From: Parafenestella ontariensis
Lineage: Eukaryota > Ascomycota > Dothideomycetes > Pleosporales > Cucurbitariaceae
DNA length: 64,000 nt
Reading direction: 5' to 3'
Assembly (NCBI GenBank): GCA_021596325.1
Contig: JAKGDA010000031.1
Span: 191,264-255,263 of the forward strand
Of this stretch, positions 30,010-40,883 are shown piece by piece. A program made the position numbers and the translations under genes. The notes under the pieces were generated by a model that ran no database searches, was not told the origin of the DNA, and was given only the letters and a program-made list of their open reading frames with translations. Within the stretch, counting starts at the first letter, position 1. Each line of letters starts with the position of its first letter.

Positions 30010-31139
30010 TTAATTCGCCTTCTCAAGCGCTTCAAAGAACTTCTGCTGTTCTTTCGCACAGTTGCGTCCGTCCTTGTCGCAGCCAGGGAACGTCGCGACC
30101 AGATCGCCCGCGCTGAACTGGCCGTCCTTTGGGCTTGCGGGCCCAGACGCATACGCATTGAGCATGTTCTGCGGGATCATGGCGAGTTTCGCGAGGATAG
30201 TGCCGTGCCATCTATGTCCTTGTTAGCCTCCACAACTCATACACTCACTCACTCACTAACATCAAGAGAGGATTACGTACTGTACAATATGCTCCAACGC
30301 ATGACTCTCCGCCTTCTGAAAGTTATAGCTCCGATAAATCGGATCGAACCACGCGTCCAGAAAGTACTTCGCCCACTCTCCGTTCCGGACAACGAAGCTA
30401 CTCGGCGCCAATCCCTCTTTATCCTGCGTCAAGACGAGGTCGATTCTGTCGCCCTTGAGATTGCCAAAGGTCTTGATGACGCTGTCGGGTGGGACGACGG
30501 GGGCGTTTGTGATCATGAGTTTCTCGAGCCGCGAGGGGGTGAGGAGGTGTGTGTGGATGGCGAGCGCGGGGTTCATGATCAGCGCTGTGGCATCGAGGTA
30601 CCAGAAGAAAGTGGAGCCTGGGTAGAGCGCCATGGCGTGGCGGAGGCCGGGGACGCGGGACCAGGTAGGCGGGGAGTTGCGGAGGGGGTATTGGTCGTTG
30701 TTGGGGAAGAAGGTGAGGTAGCCTAGGAAATGTATCAGTCTCGTCCATGGTAGTAGTGTTCAAACTCGACGTGAAGAGGTAGTAAATGAGCGTGCATACC
30801 ATGTCGTTTCGCATACTCATCCCGATTCTTCTTGATCCTGTCTGTCCACGCTGGGTCCGCTCTAGGATCTATCACTGTGACTATCACCACAGGCGGCCCG
30901 CTCCCTATTGCGACCTTGGGTATGTTTGCTGCTGTCCATCCTCCGCCTTGGGTGCTACCGCCTCTTCTCCCTAATAACCATATTATGCCCAAGAAGCCCA
31001 GTATGCCGATCACTATTACCCGAATCTTGTCCCTCCGCAGCAGATTCTTGAGTGCTGGCGGTATTCCTATCGACGTCTGGTTGCGTACAGCATATGGCGG
31101 CGGCCGCGAGGTCTTCCGGGGAGGCATAGCGAAATGCAT
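30010..31139 (-). CDS. GT34 family glycosyltransferase (Mnn10/Mnn11/Gma12-like), type II Golgi protein
   Basis: Three exons (31139-30800, 30722-30281, 30211-30010) with introns 30723-30799 and 30212-30280 give 327 residues. A short basic cytosolic tail is followed by one membrane anchor (VIVIGILGFLGIIWLLG), then a lumenal domain. Family blocks include VVIVTVIDPR, NRDEYAKRHGY, WSRVPGLRHAM, FFWYLDATALIMNP and HALEHIVQWHGTILAKLA. The protein would extend alpha-linked mannan or galactomannan side chains. Most GT34 enzymes have a DxD-type metal motif at the FFWYLDATALI position; here only the first Asp is present (D-A-T), as in some Mnn11-like subunits. A second ATG four codons in (31127) is an alternative start. 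The intron-2 donor (GTACGT) was chosen because it restores QWH. Confidence 0.87.
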
Positions 31140-32018
31140 TGTGTGTGGTGTGGAGGTCCGCGGCCAGGGAGGTCGGCCGCTTTAGAAGATTGCGACTGCG
31201 ATTGCGAATGAAACGAAACGAGGGATGGCAGTTGGAGGTTTGAGGGTGACGGGTGCGGCAAACCTCTATGGAACCATGCTGAGGTACACGAGGCGACCAA
31301 ATGCCCGAGGCGAGAGGAGAAAACGGCAGTCGAGTTTGCCAGACACAAAGGCGCGGTGCAAATGCGAAATGAAAAGGGACGAAATTAGAGGTTCACGCGA
31401 GGGTACGGGATGCGATAGGCTTGGCCTGGCCCCTGCTTTTGAAGAAACCCTTGCTTTAGCGGCCGTTCAAAGGCGTCTCTCCCGCAAGGAAACACACTTA
31501 GAATTCTCGCCCTCTCCGTATCCGGACTCATGCATGGTCGAATCGGAGACTGCCTGTAGAACTCGGCGCATTGCATCGAATCACTCCTGCCTTGCCTTTT
31601 AGGAGTCGCTGGTTCTGCCAACCTCTCTACCACAGGCCTCTGGTCGTAGGACAGAGCGAAACCTGTCAGCCTTATGCATATGTCTAATATATCAGCGGCT
31701 CGGCTCCAGCTTCAATGCTTGCTGACGTGCGGCGTAGTCAGCACCGTGACGGCTGAACCTGCTCTGGCAACGATGCCAAGACGTGAGATCTGGCTGGTAC
31801 CTCGACCAGCGGGAGATCACCAGAGCAGGAAGACAAAGAATAAGCGCAGCGTTATAGACCGTTTTTAGACGCGTCTATGCGGTACATTGTCTGGAGCGCA
31901 ACGACTGCAGATTGCAGATAAGAGCATGACGGCGTTTGCGGATCTGTCTGGGCTATGACGTCGAGGTCCTGTCACCGAATAGTATTTCTCATGACTTCGA
32001 TACTGTCCACACGACTTT
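31140..32018. other. Intergenic divergent region, no gene recognised
   Basis: About 0.9 kb between the GT34 and phosphomannose isomerase starts. Open frames at 31225-31868 have no family resemblance. Confidence 0.4.
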
Positions 32019-32025
32019 TATAAAT
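32019..32025 (+). promoter_or_regulatory. TATA box of the phosphomannose isomerase gene
   Basis: TATAAAT lies about 45-50 nt upstream of the ATG at 32068. This argues that translation starts there and not at the in-frame upstream codons from 31936. Confidence 0.5.
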
Positions 32026-32067
32026 CAGCCCCTCCCACTGCAATTGGCCCCCATACACAATCGCAAA

Positions 32068-33387
32068 ATGGTCGAAAAGGTCCTCCAGCTAAAATGCAAC
32101 TGCAATGAGTACGGATGGGGAAAGCAGGGCAGGAAGTCGCTAGCGGCGACATTGTGCGAGAAGACTCCAGGAACAGACTTCAAGCTCGATGAGAATACCA
32201 CCTATGCGGAGATGTGAGTTTACTAGCGTACTTGAATCATCTGCGGTCTGACCAGTGCCAGGTGGATGGGCACATACCCAGACCTCCCTTCATACGTCCT
32301 AACAACCGGCGAAAATCTTCAAGACGTTCTCGACAAACATCCAGACGAGCTCATTGGCAAGAGTGTCGCCAGCAAGTTCAACCACACCAAGCTCCCATAT
32401 CTCCCAAAGGTCCTGTCCATAGCCAAGGCGCTTCCTCTGCAGCTGCATCCTGTAAGCATATCGTAAAGAATCTGCGTCAAGTATGCTAATGACCTTCAGA
32501 ACAAAGACTTAGCATCAAAGCTACATGCAAAGAACCCAGACCAGTTCACAGACCCCAACCACAAGCCAGAGATCGCGTTAGCTTTGGGTGACTTTGAGGC
32601 TTTCTGCGGCTTCAAGCCTCTCGAAGACATCGAACGCTTACTACAGCTCGAACCACTCAAGCAGTTCCTCCCGAAAGTCAAGAAGCCAAGTTTCGATGAC
32701 CAGACGCTCAAGCATGTCGTCAGCACAATGCTAAAGGCATCCGAGGAAACTGTACGCAAGACCAATGACGCTCTCACCAAGCTCCCGAAGGATGCGTTTG
32801 GCGACGACACCTATATTCCTGGAATGATCCCTAGACTGTCGGAACAATATGACGGATCCGACAACGGAACCCTGGTGGCGCTGGTAACGATGAACTACCT
32901 GCAGCTCAAGGAAGGTGACAGCATCTATATCCCAGCGGACGGCATCCACGCCTACCTTTCTGGCGATATCATCGAGTGCATGGCTCGGTCGAATAACGTC
33001 CTGAATACCGGCTTCTGCCCGCGCGCTGACCGCGACTCGGTTGACATGTTCTGCTCCGTCCTTACATTCACACCACACGATGCCAAGGAGGCCATTCTAC
33101 CCTCAGAGAAGTTTGATCGGAGCAAAAATGGCAAGACGAAGCTATATGCTCCGCCACTCAGCGAGTTCAGCATGTTAGCCACTACTTTGGGCGACGGCGA
33201 TTCAGAAACGATTGGCAAGCTCGGCGGTCCAAGCATCATGATCGTAACGGAAGGCGAGGGAACGCTAAAGGCGGAAGGAAAAGAGCACAAGCTGAGCGAA
33301 GGGTTCATTTTCTTCGTCGCTCCGGGTGTGGAACTAGAGTTTGAGGCTACAAAGCAGATCAAGGCGTTCACGGCTTTCGTAGAGTAA
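32068..33387 (+). CDS. Mannose-6-phosphate isomerase, type I
   Basis: Exons 32068-32213, 32262-32451 and 32500-33387 give 407 residues. Zinc ligands of the type I enzyme are visible: Gln109 and His111 in LQLHPNK, Glu136 in HKPEIAL and His262 in ADGIHAYL. The substrate-site segment GDFEAFCGF and the signature YIPADGIHAYLSGDIIECMARSNNVLNTG are intact. The enzyme interconverts fructose-6-phosphate and mannose-6-phosphate, supplying GDP-mannose for glycoproteins and cell wall. It is cytosolic and zinc-dependent. The neighbouring GT34 mannosyltransferase, divergent and 0.9 kb away, consumes the downstream sugar donor, but co-regulation is only a suggestion. Introns are 48 nt each with consensus sites; the first acceptor was chosen to restore YAEMWMGTYP. 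Confidence 0.93.
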
Positions 33388-33952
33388 GGCCGAATGGGAG
33401 CCCGCGGGGGAGCCGTTATGACCGATTGGAGGGTATACACATCCAAGACTTCCCCGCATCATCATATGCAGGTAACAATCTAGTAACATGAACGGTACAC
33501 ACTTCAGTGATGTCGCTGCGTAACATGCTGCGGAACGCGTCCGGATCCGCTGACGTTCCCCACATGTACCCTAGCTCTCCCCGCACCTCACTTATGCACC
33601 CCTCTGGGATAGCTATAAAACCCCGCGATGGATGCTTCGATGAACTTTGGATGTCATTCTGTCAGGGATTTGTCAATTTTCGTGACAATATCTTTCCGTT
33701 CGATCTTTTAATACTCTACAGCTTCGAGCGAAGTTAACGCGCACAATCACCTCCAATTGAAGCATACAGAGCTTATAAGCTTGCTAGAGCTCCTTTCAGC
33801 AAAACAGACTTACATCTATCATAGCAAGCAACTAGAGTAAGTAACCTAGAGGCTCTTCGGTCGCATGTCATCAGGATTGCAGTTTCAAGTTTTCTCGAGT
33901 CTTCAATTCAAGCAAGCTGACGAGGACTTAGTACACTAGCTATACATCTACG
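33388..33952. other. Intergenic region with a TATAAAA element
   Basis: A TATAAAA near 33613 precedes the next gene by about 340 nt, implying a long leader if used. A 76-residue frame at 33507-33737 looks spurious. Confidence 0.4.
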
Positions 33953-35428
33953 ATGGCAACCACTGCCAAAAGAGACTCCATGGACGCCACGGTCGAAGGC
34001 CTCGAAACCAAGTTACAGAACGCCCAATTGACCCAGTCCGCTCCTCCAAAGCGACCCCTCGGCCTAACCGACCTCCCACCCTCAGTCCGCAACAGCATAT
34101 ACAAATACGCTCTGGACACGGAGCTCGTCAACGTAGGCAAGCCCAACGTATCCTACAGCCACTCTCTCCAAGACGATGGCGTCCTCCAATTCTCCGCCTC
34201 GCGCCCACCCTTCCCAATCAACACGTCACTCTTTTACATCAACAAGCAAATCTCAAGCGAAGCACGCCACTACTTCTACTCCAAGAACCTCTTCGTCCGC
34301 TTCGACATCATGACATCCGATGCGCGCCACGCAAAGACCATGCTCGAAGACTCGGGCCTCCTCTTCTCCACCGCCAGCCCCGCGCTGCTAGAAAACGCAA
34401 CGCAACACGCCCTCGAGCTCGTCCTCGTAGAGAAAAACAGCAGCCAAAAACGCGCGAGCGTAATTTTCCCCGCCCAATACCTCCCGCGTCTAATCAACTT
34501 CCTCGACCAAGCGAGTCGCGCAACAGCATCGTGGGCGCCCATGCACGCCCTCTTCATCGACGTAGTAAACACATACGACTTCCCCCTCTCCCGACTCCAA
34601 GGCGATCTCCTCGAGCTGTTCAGACTGCTCTCGAACCTCGGCGGCGCCACGGTGTCAAGTAAGAATCTGCTACCGCGCTATGCGGAAGGTCTGCAGTCCA
34701 ACATGACCGCCCCGGCCTTCACGGCGGACAACTGGCTCGCGGCCGTGACCGAACTCGCTGACCTCGCCGACTCGGCGCGCGAGAAAGAAGAATACGAGCT
34801 TGCGAACGAGTACGCACAAGCTGTTGTCATCGCCCTGACGTACGGATACCTCACGCACGCCGAAACCCTGCACACGCAGGACGAAGCGTTTACAAAGCAA
34901 GTGCAGCGCCTGCGCTGGCGCACCGAACTAGGCATCGGCATTGCGCTGTCGCTACAGTACCGCAACGTCACCTCCAAAAAAGACTGGCTGTCCACTCCTT
35001 CATCGGAATCCAAACAAGCTGCACAAGCCCTCCTCGGAGCTGAATCAGCAGCGTCCCGCGCCCTTAGCCTCGCTACGGACTCGCCCTCACCCACGTCGAA
35101 CCCCTGGTTCCACAGCCTGCCTGTCGAACTCATTCCGCCGAATAAACCTACGTGGTTTACGGATAGGGAGAGAGCGCAGACGTGGTATGTACTTGGCACG
35201 GTACATATTGCGCTCGGGGAGTATTTGTTTGGGGCGGGGGGGTTGGAGAGGGCGTTGGAGTTGTGGGGGGATGGGAAGGGGGAGGGTAAGGATGGCAGGG
35301 AGAAGGTGGAGATTGCGTTTGAAAAGGCGAGGAAAGGGATTGATGGGGATGTGGAGAGTATGTGGGATGGGAGGGTTAGGCCGGGGAGTGGATTGGCTAG
35401 AGCGGGGAGGTTGGCTAGGGGGGCATGA
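33953..35428 (+). CDS. F-box-like protein with C-terminal helical region
   Basis: A single exon of 491 residues. Residues about 35-60 (LGLTDLPPSVRNSIYKYAL) look like the degenerate F-box start common in dothideomycete proteins (L-P-x-x-V/L-R-x-x-I-Y-x-Y/L-A/L). They are followed by NTSLFYINKQISSEARHYFY, the usual second block of these proteins. The C-terminal half is helical (ADLADSAREKEEYELANEY, and TWYVLGTVHIALGEYLFGAGGLERALELW), which suggests one or more TPR-like hairpins. Such proteins may recruit substrates to SCF ligases, but the family is largely uncharacterised. The coding strand is C-rich up to about 35170 and G-rich afterwards. Confidence 0.7.
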   Translation: MATTAKRDSMDATVEGLETKLQNAQLTQSAPPKRPLGLTDLPPSVRNSIYKYALDTELVNVGKPNVSYSHSLQDDGVLQFSASRPPFPINTSLFYINKQISSEARHYFYSKNLFVRFDIMTSDARHAKTMLEDSGLLFSTASPALLENATQHALELVLVEKNSSQKRASVIFPAQYLPRLINFLDQASRATASWAPMHALFIDVVNTYDFPLSRLQGDLLELFRLLSNLGGATVSSKNLLPRYAEGLQSNMTAPAFTADNWLAAVTELADLADSAREKEEYELANEYAQAVVIALTYGYLTHAETLHTQDEAFTKQVQRLRWRTELGIGIALSLQYRNVTSKKDWLSTPSSESKQAAQALLGAESAASRALSLATDSPSPTSNPWFHSLPVELIPPNKPTWFTDRERAQTWYVLGTVHIALGEYLFGAGGLERALELWGDGKGEGKDGREKVEIAFEKARKGIDGDVESMWDGRVRPGSGLARAGRLARGA

Positions 35429-35970
35429 ATGTAAAGGGGTGGGATCGATAGACCCGTTCTTATACTATACTATGTTATGTCTACACCACGCACTCTTAAA
35501 ACACTAACATATCGCATACTCAACCAACTGTGTAGTCTTCAACACCCTATAATAAAGTCGGCAACGACTCCCGAGTCATCACTGTGGTCGTATCTGAACC
35601 CTTCAAGTCATACTTGTGAGAGGTCGGCTGAATAATATAATATGAAGGGGATAGGTGGGGGGAGATACGATGGAATGAATGGATAGATCTCAGAGTATAA
35701 AGTTCGATTAACCAACATAAACATATACTCTAAAACCATTCCAAAACACTTCGCCCGAGTCGTTCAATTATAATCATACAACCATTCTCCAACATTCAAG
35801 TAGTCACTTCATCCGAGCTCCTCAGCCTCGTAACACCGCGAACTATTCCCCCAATATACGTTGTTAGCATCATCACCCGTGGTGTTCGACAATACACTCT
35901 ACGACACCATTGGGTGCTGTAATACACTACCTAGGTCTTCAGTACCTTATCTGCTTTAGTTTTGAACTTC
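35429..35970. other. Intergenic region, no gene recognised
   Basis: AT-leaning spacer with no open frame of note. Confidence 0.4.
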
Positions 35971-36156
35971 AACCCTCCCCTTGCTATGTCAACTATAGGA
36001 TGCCCTTACCACCATGATGCTGTGTCTGATGTACGTTGTATAGAGCTTGTTCGCAAACGCAACTCCCCTCCACTTGATATGTCAACTATAGGATACCCTC
36101 ACCGTTATGATGATGTGTCTGATGTACATTGTATCGAGATAGGTTCGCAAACGCAA
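35971..36156. repeat. Tandem duplication of a 93-bp unit
   Basis: Two adjacent copies, starting at 35971 and 36061-36064, share ATGTCAACTATAGGAT, a central GATG(A/C)TG(A/T)GTCTGATGTAC and an end TTCGCAAACGC. Offsets of 93-94 nt hold across the unit. Copies have diverged at about 15-20 positions. The region reads open in one frame across both copies (77 residues), probably by chance. Confidence 0.75.
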
Positions 36157-36366
36157 GTCCGCGATCCCAGCAAACTAGAAACCCAGTTGCTTTGAGAGTG
36201 CCCTCTGGCTGTTCTCTTCGAAGATGGGTCTTGTGCATTGAGACCTGGTTGTGGGTCCCATCAAATAATAGCGATTTGCCACAATAGCAGCCAAGTGAGT
36301 CGCGCACTACCTTTCGCTTGTCCGACGTAGAATCCAAGAATTCTTCGAAGGAATCGAGGACTGGTA

Positions 36367-37173
36367 CTATGCCGACGGTTCTGGCCTACTGCCGAGCATC
36401 TGAGAGGGGGACAGACATGTTCCTGTTATGGATCTTGGCTTGGTTTCCGGGGGTAGCGTATAAAAGATTCTTTTGTAAAGACCTTGATACGCCTCTGATG
36501 CAGCCGGGACCTCTGGACCAAGATAGAACTTGACGAGGCCTGCCAAGATGAATGTCGTCCGAGGAATACTGACCTGAAGCGTAACACTGAGCACTTGTAC
36601 GATAATGTACTCATCATCGGTGACAAGCGGCAGTGCTACCTGCAGCCTTGCAATTCGTTGTTGAAGTGTTGATGCCGTCGTGGGTGCCGTCGTGGGTGCC
36701 GTCGTGGGTGCGGTTGTTGACGCTGTTGTGGAGGGAAGGATACCTATGGAAGGCGCGGCCTGATGGACAACGCTAGCACTCTCTGCCGTCGTTGCGATGG
36801 CCCTTCCTGATGATCGAGTCGTTCTCTTGTTCGTAGTAGCCACCGATGGGGCGGTAGCCTTCCGCTTGCATCGCGGTTGAATGTTGTAGTCGTCGTTATC
36901 GCTGTCAAGATCTTCAGCATCAAGAGGGGTACCGTACTCGTCGTCGTTGAGATCAGCAGCTCCATTTAAGCCAGTGTCCAGATCTTTCATGGTCAGAGGT
37001 GAACCATACTCGTTCTCGCCTTCGACAGTCCGAGGTGCACCGTCCCCTCCGCCCTGATGTTCATCATGAGCCTTAGATGACTGGTCCGCTGTCACGTTGG
37101 CAGCAATCGCGTTCTTGTCGGTACCCCTGCCGGTACCCCTGCCGGTACCCCCAAGGACAGTCTGCGTGGTCAT
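36367..37173 (-). CDS. Orphan acidic, low-complexity protein
   Basis: An open frame of 268 residues starting at ATG 37173. Features: N-terminal GTGRGTGRGTD encoded by a 12-nt DNA repeat; two acidic repeats, ENEYGSPLTMKDLD and DDEYGTPLDAEDLD; a basic nuclear-type segment (CKRKATAPSVATTNKRTTRSSGR); and a run of TTAP units, also from 12-nt DNA repeats. The C-terminus contains a helix (LQQRIARLQVALPLV) and no recognised domain. No function can be assigned. The last third could contain an intron, but I found no acceptor at a convincing distance from GTCAGT, so the end is uncertain. It is probably a lineage-specific nuclear protein or a transposon-associated remnant. Confidence 0.4.
   Translation of the reverse strand: MTTQTVLGGTGRGTGRGTDKNAIAANVTADQSSKAHDEHQGGGDGAPRTVEGENEYGSPLTMKDLDTGLNGAADLNDDEYGTPLDAEDLDSDNDDYNIQPRCKRKATAPSVATTNKRTTRSSGRAIATTAESASVVHQAAPSIGILPSTTASTTAPTTAPTTAPTTASTLQQRIARLQVALPLVTDDEYIIVQVLSVTLQVSIPRTTFILAGLVKFYLGPEVPAASEAYQGLYKRIFYTLPPETKPRSITGTCLSPSQMLGSRPEPSA
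36674..36709. repeat. 12-nt tandem repeat, three copies
   Basis: Three exact copies of GCCGTCGTGGGT inside the orphan gene encode the TTAP units. Confidence 0.85.
37120..37152. repeat. 12-nt tandem repeat near the start of the orphan gene
   Basis: About 2.8 copies of CGGTACCCCTGC, each containing a KpnI-type GGTACC, encode the GTGRGTGRGT segment. Confidence 0.8.
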
Positions 37174-37938
37174 GGTTTCGGGAGTTGCAGCAGTGACGGT
37201 GACGGCGTGGCGGTTTGGTCAAGATGACAGCAGCGCGACGGCAACAGCAGCGAGACGATAGACAGTAGTGGAGAGAATGTGGCTTCGTAGGCGAGTGGAT
37301 CAGACGATAGCTTTATAGATGAGCGAAGAGAGAGAATGAGTGGGTGACGAGGTAAATTGGGATGTTTGTATGGCGCCTAAGAGAAGCACACTAAGACGGT
37401 AAGAAGGCAAGAGCGTCAAGCCAATCGAGCAGTGGCAGGAGAGTAAGAGGGCGGCTTCCATGAGTTTAGGAAAGAGAGATGGAATCAGATGCTGCCAATA
37501 CTCTTGACTAATGCTGAATGGGAGACTTCGCAGGTGCTCCCTACCCCTCTGCATGATAAGGTGCTTGAAAACTTCTGAAAAGCCAGGAGGTCCTCAATAG
37601 TTTACAATCAACACTTTGATTTACTCTTGAAAGACCGGGGAGTATCTCAGTGCGAGCTGACCCAGTACTTAGCCTTGGAAAGGAGCGAAGTATTCCCCAA
37701 AGTAACAGTACAGTACAGTGAAACAAAGTGTAGTAAGCAATGTCTCCCCCATACCACCCTCCCCTCCAAAGCGCCAGCAACAGACACCCCGCCATGCGTA
37801 TCGTACAAAACTTGAGCCAGTTTCCACAATCACCTACTTCGACAGCGCGCGCGGTCATAAACAATCAACGCACCTGCCTACTCCTCCTCTACAACATCCG
37901 CAGGCATTAATATCAAAGAGGCAAAGTCGAAAGATGCT
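37174..37938. other. Intergenic region, no gene recognised
   Basis: Upstream of the orphan gene and downstream of the P450 pseudogene. Short frames near 37541-37864 (minus) have no support. Confidence 0.4.
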
Positions 37939-39638
37939 CTACTTCTTCCTCTCCCTTAACCCAACCCGACACCCCCCGGCGCCCGTACACGTAAGCGTCA
38001 ACTTCTCCCTCCAACACCCCTTATCCAACCCCTCAATCTCAAACCGCTGCACCAACCTCACAACAACAAACATAACCTCTGTGAGCGCAAAGTTCTGCCC
38101 AATACATACTCTCGGCCCGCCGGAGAAAGGGATATACGCCCAGCCAGGCCGAAAGCCAGGTTCGAGCCAACGGTCGGGATTGAATGTGTCGGCGTCGGCG
38201 GCGGCGGAGGAGGATGGGGAGGAACTGGTATGTCTACTGAAGAGCTCGGGTCGGCGGTGCATCGAGTACGTGCTATACACGATGTAGCTGCCCGCGGGGA
38301 CGAACAGCGGACTTGTATCGTCTATTTCGTTGGTGGTGGGTTTCAAGTACGGATATATGCCGCCGTGGGGCAGGATGGTGTCGGTTAGGGCTTCGCGGGA
38401 GTTTACAGGGACGATGGGGTAGAGGCGTTGGGATTCGTTGATGATTGCGCGGAGGTATCTCATGTCATTGAGTTGGTCGTAGGATGGTAGAACTGCGTCG
38501 TCGTCGTCGCCAATGACGGCGGTTATTTCTTCGCGCAAACGCGCGAGGATCGCTGGGTGGCGGGGGAGTTCCCAGAGGATGTTGGAGAGTAGGGCGGCGG
38601 TGGTGTCGCGGCCTGCGAGGAGGATGTTGAGGAGTTCGCTGCGGATGACGGTGCGGTCTTGTGTTGCGGAGACGAGTTCGTCGAGGAAAATGTAGCGAGA
38701 AGGAGAAGCGGTGTCTTATTTCTCGTTTTCCTTGCTTTCTTCGCGGAGGCGGAGTTCGGAGTCGATGACTTTGTCGGTGAAGTCTGTTACATGTAATTAG
38801 TTTAGCTTCAACAGCAGGTTGGAATGAACGATATGTACGCACCTTGAATGCACTTAATACTCCTCTTCCTCTTCGGGTCCGGCATCAACCACCCCACAAA
38901 CCCATACTTCTTATACTTCTCATTCAAAAAATTATCTCCACAGTACTCTCAAACGCCTCAATAAACTCCTTCACTTCATCACTCCTCTCCCCCCTGACCA
39001 GCGCATTCGTACTCCGCCCAAACAGAAACTCCGTCGCAACATCCAGCGTCAACTCATGAAACAGCGGCTGCAAATCCACCTCGCCCCCATCCGTCGGCAG
39101 CAGCCTCACAAGCCGTTCCGTATGCCTAGCAAACACCGACACGTCCGCGACGGCCGACCGCTAAAAACACGGCCTCAACATATCGCGCGAGTGCTTCCAC
39201 GCCTTCCCTTCATTCGTAAACACGCCGTGCCCCAGAAACGCACTCAGCATGTTCATCCGCTCCTGGCCGATACTCCACGCCTCAAAATTCGTCGCCAGCA
39301 CGCTTTTCACGTTCATCGCGTCGTCGGTGAAGAAGACGTTGCGCCCAGCGAGCGTCACGTGGAATGTGCGGGTGCCTGTGGCGCGGAAATCTTGCACGCC
39401 TTGGGCGAGGTTTTTCTTGGCCAGGATGGCGCGGTAGTTGCTGACGATTATGTCGAGGCCGAAGGTAGGTAGCCAGCGGGGGAAGATGCGGTTCACACGT
39501 GATATTGGGGGTCGGCAGCGGTTTTGGCGCGAGAGGGCGCGGCGCCGTGTGCCTGTTGTTGCTTCATAGTAGATACGGCGGGCGAGGAAGATGGGTGAAT
39601 AGTGATACTGCGATGTTTTTGAGGGTGAAGATGGCCAT
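37939..39638 (-). pseudogene. CYP52-type cytochrome P450, multiply disrupted
   Basis: Read from ATG 39638 on the minus strand, the coding content of an n-alkane/fatty-acid hydroxylase-like P450 is nearly complete. It has an N-terminal anchor, YYEATTGTRRRAL, RILPRW-like PRWLPTFGLDI, HSRDMLRP, FLFGRSTNAL, an I-helix LLAGRDTT, NESQRLYP, PDRW and a haem loop FSGGPRVCIGQNFALTE. One intron is clear (38784-38842). Four lesions break it. There is a frame break at a CCC run (39593-39595), an in-frame TAG at 39161-39163, a frame break at a run of six T on the coding strand (38926-38931) and an in-frame TAA at 38716-38718. Two could be indel errors at homopolymers, but two independent nonsense codons argue for real decay. 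The original enzyme would have been a membrane-bound omega-hydroxylase. Confidence 0.8.
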
Positions 39639-40883
39639 GGTTGGCAAGCTACATGTGTTGCGATTTGGCGGTTTGCGCTGTTGGTAGTGATGATGCTGAT
39701 GACACTTGTTATCCCTTAAAGGGTGAGCTACAGATTTGAATTGTCCAAAGGGTAGAAGTAAGGAGACTTTCGAAGTCGTTATCACATTTCGTCGAGTCGT
39801 GGTCGGCAACGAGGGGCTCAAGGTAGGCAGCCATATTTGTCCCTGCATGCGACGCGCATAAGCCACTGGTGTTAGAGGAGAATCATCTTGCGGGCCAATG
39901 TGTGATAAGAAAAAAGAGCATACGCATCTTCTAACGGTCGTGTCGTTGAAATTGCTGGTAAGGCACATGGGTAAGGTTCATGAGGCTGCGCTAGCGTCGC
40001 TCTTCGTCCCAAAACGTCGACTTTCTGCGATCGCACTGGCCGAAGTACACGGAACGTCTGTCTCTAGCTAAAGCAAAGGATACGATTAGAAGCACATATA
40101 TCTCTATCATCTATCTTTAGATATCTCCACACAACATGCTATGATATTTCTGTTCTTGTGGAAGAGGCTGCGGCTCGGCTTGGACTTGGGGGCCTTAGGC
40201 GTGACACTGAAAGCAAGCCCGGGGGCCTTCACGCATATGGGAAGTCTGGAATCTAACGAGCAGACGAATTACATCACATAAGGGTCTTCTGTCATCAAAG
40301 CCACAATGATTTCATAGCTACTACTTTCAAACACCATGTTTAGCGGCTGCTCGCGTGCTTTGCCCTGCAGGTCTCGGAGACTAGCTGTCAGTAGTGATTT
40401 CCGGTGGTAAGTGACAAGAGAATCGCTACTCTCATCTCATCTCATCTCATCACAAGACCTACATCTGTAGTGCGAGTTCGATGTTGAGGCAGGAGTATAG
40501 AGGATGAACCATAAATCTGTATTGAGCTTTGAAGTGGTTTAGTACAAGCAATTGTACAAGAGGCCATGACGGCATCGTGAAGTCGTGATAAATAGAGCAA
40601 AGGTTAAGTACTATAATCCCAGTCCGAAACATACGCCGAGTTCGAAGAAACACTTTTGGTAGGAAAAGGAGAAAGTTTAAATTGAAAAGTAACGTAAATG
40701 CTCCTCGCTTCGTATGATCAATTTTGTTCAGCTGCTTTTGGTGTCGTGTCGTCGTAATGATGCAATTTGTGTATCCGTGATTAGATCGTGAACATGTCCA
40801 AAGATATCTTAGAAGAAATGGTGATGCCGTGATTGTGAGGGTTTCTGCACTGGGAGTTCTCCATCATGCCGAGAGTGGTAGCA
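39639..40883. other. Intergenic region, no gene recognised
   Basis: 1.2 kb between the P450 pseudogene's 5' side and the 3' end of the aminomutase gene. It contains a CTCAT microsatellite and scattered short frames only. Confidence 0.4.
40431..40450. repeat. (CTCAT)4 microsatellite
   Basis: Four exact pentamer copies. Confidence 0.9.
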
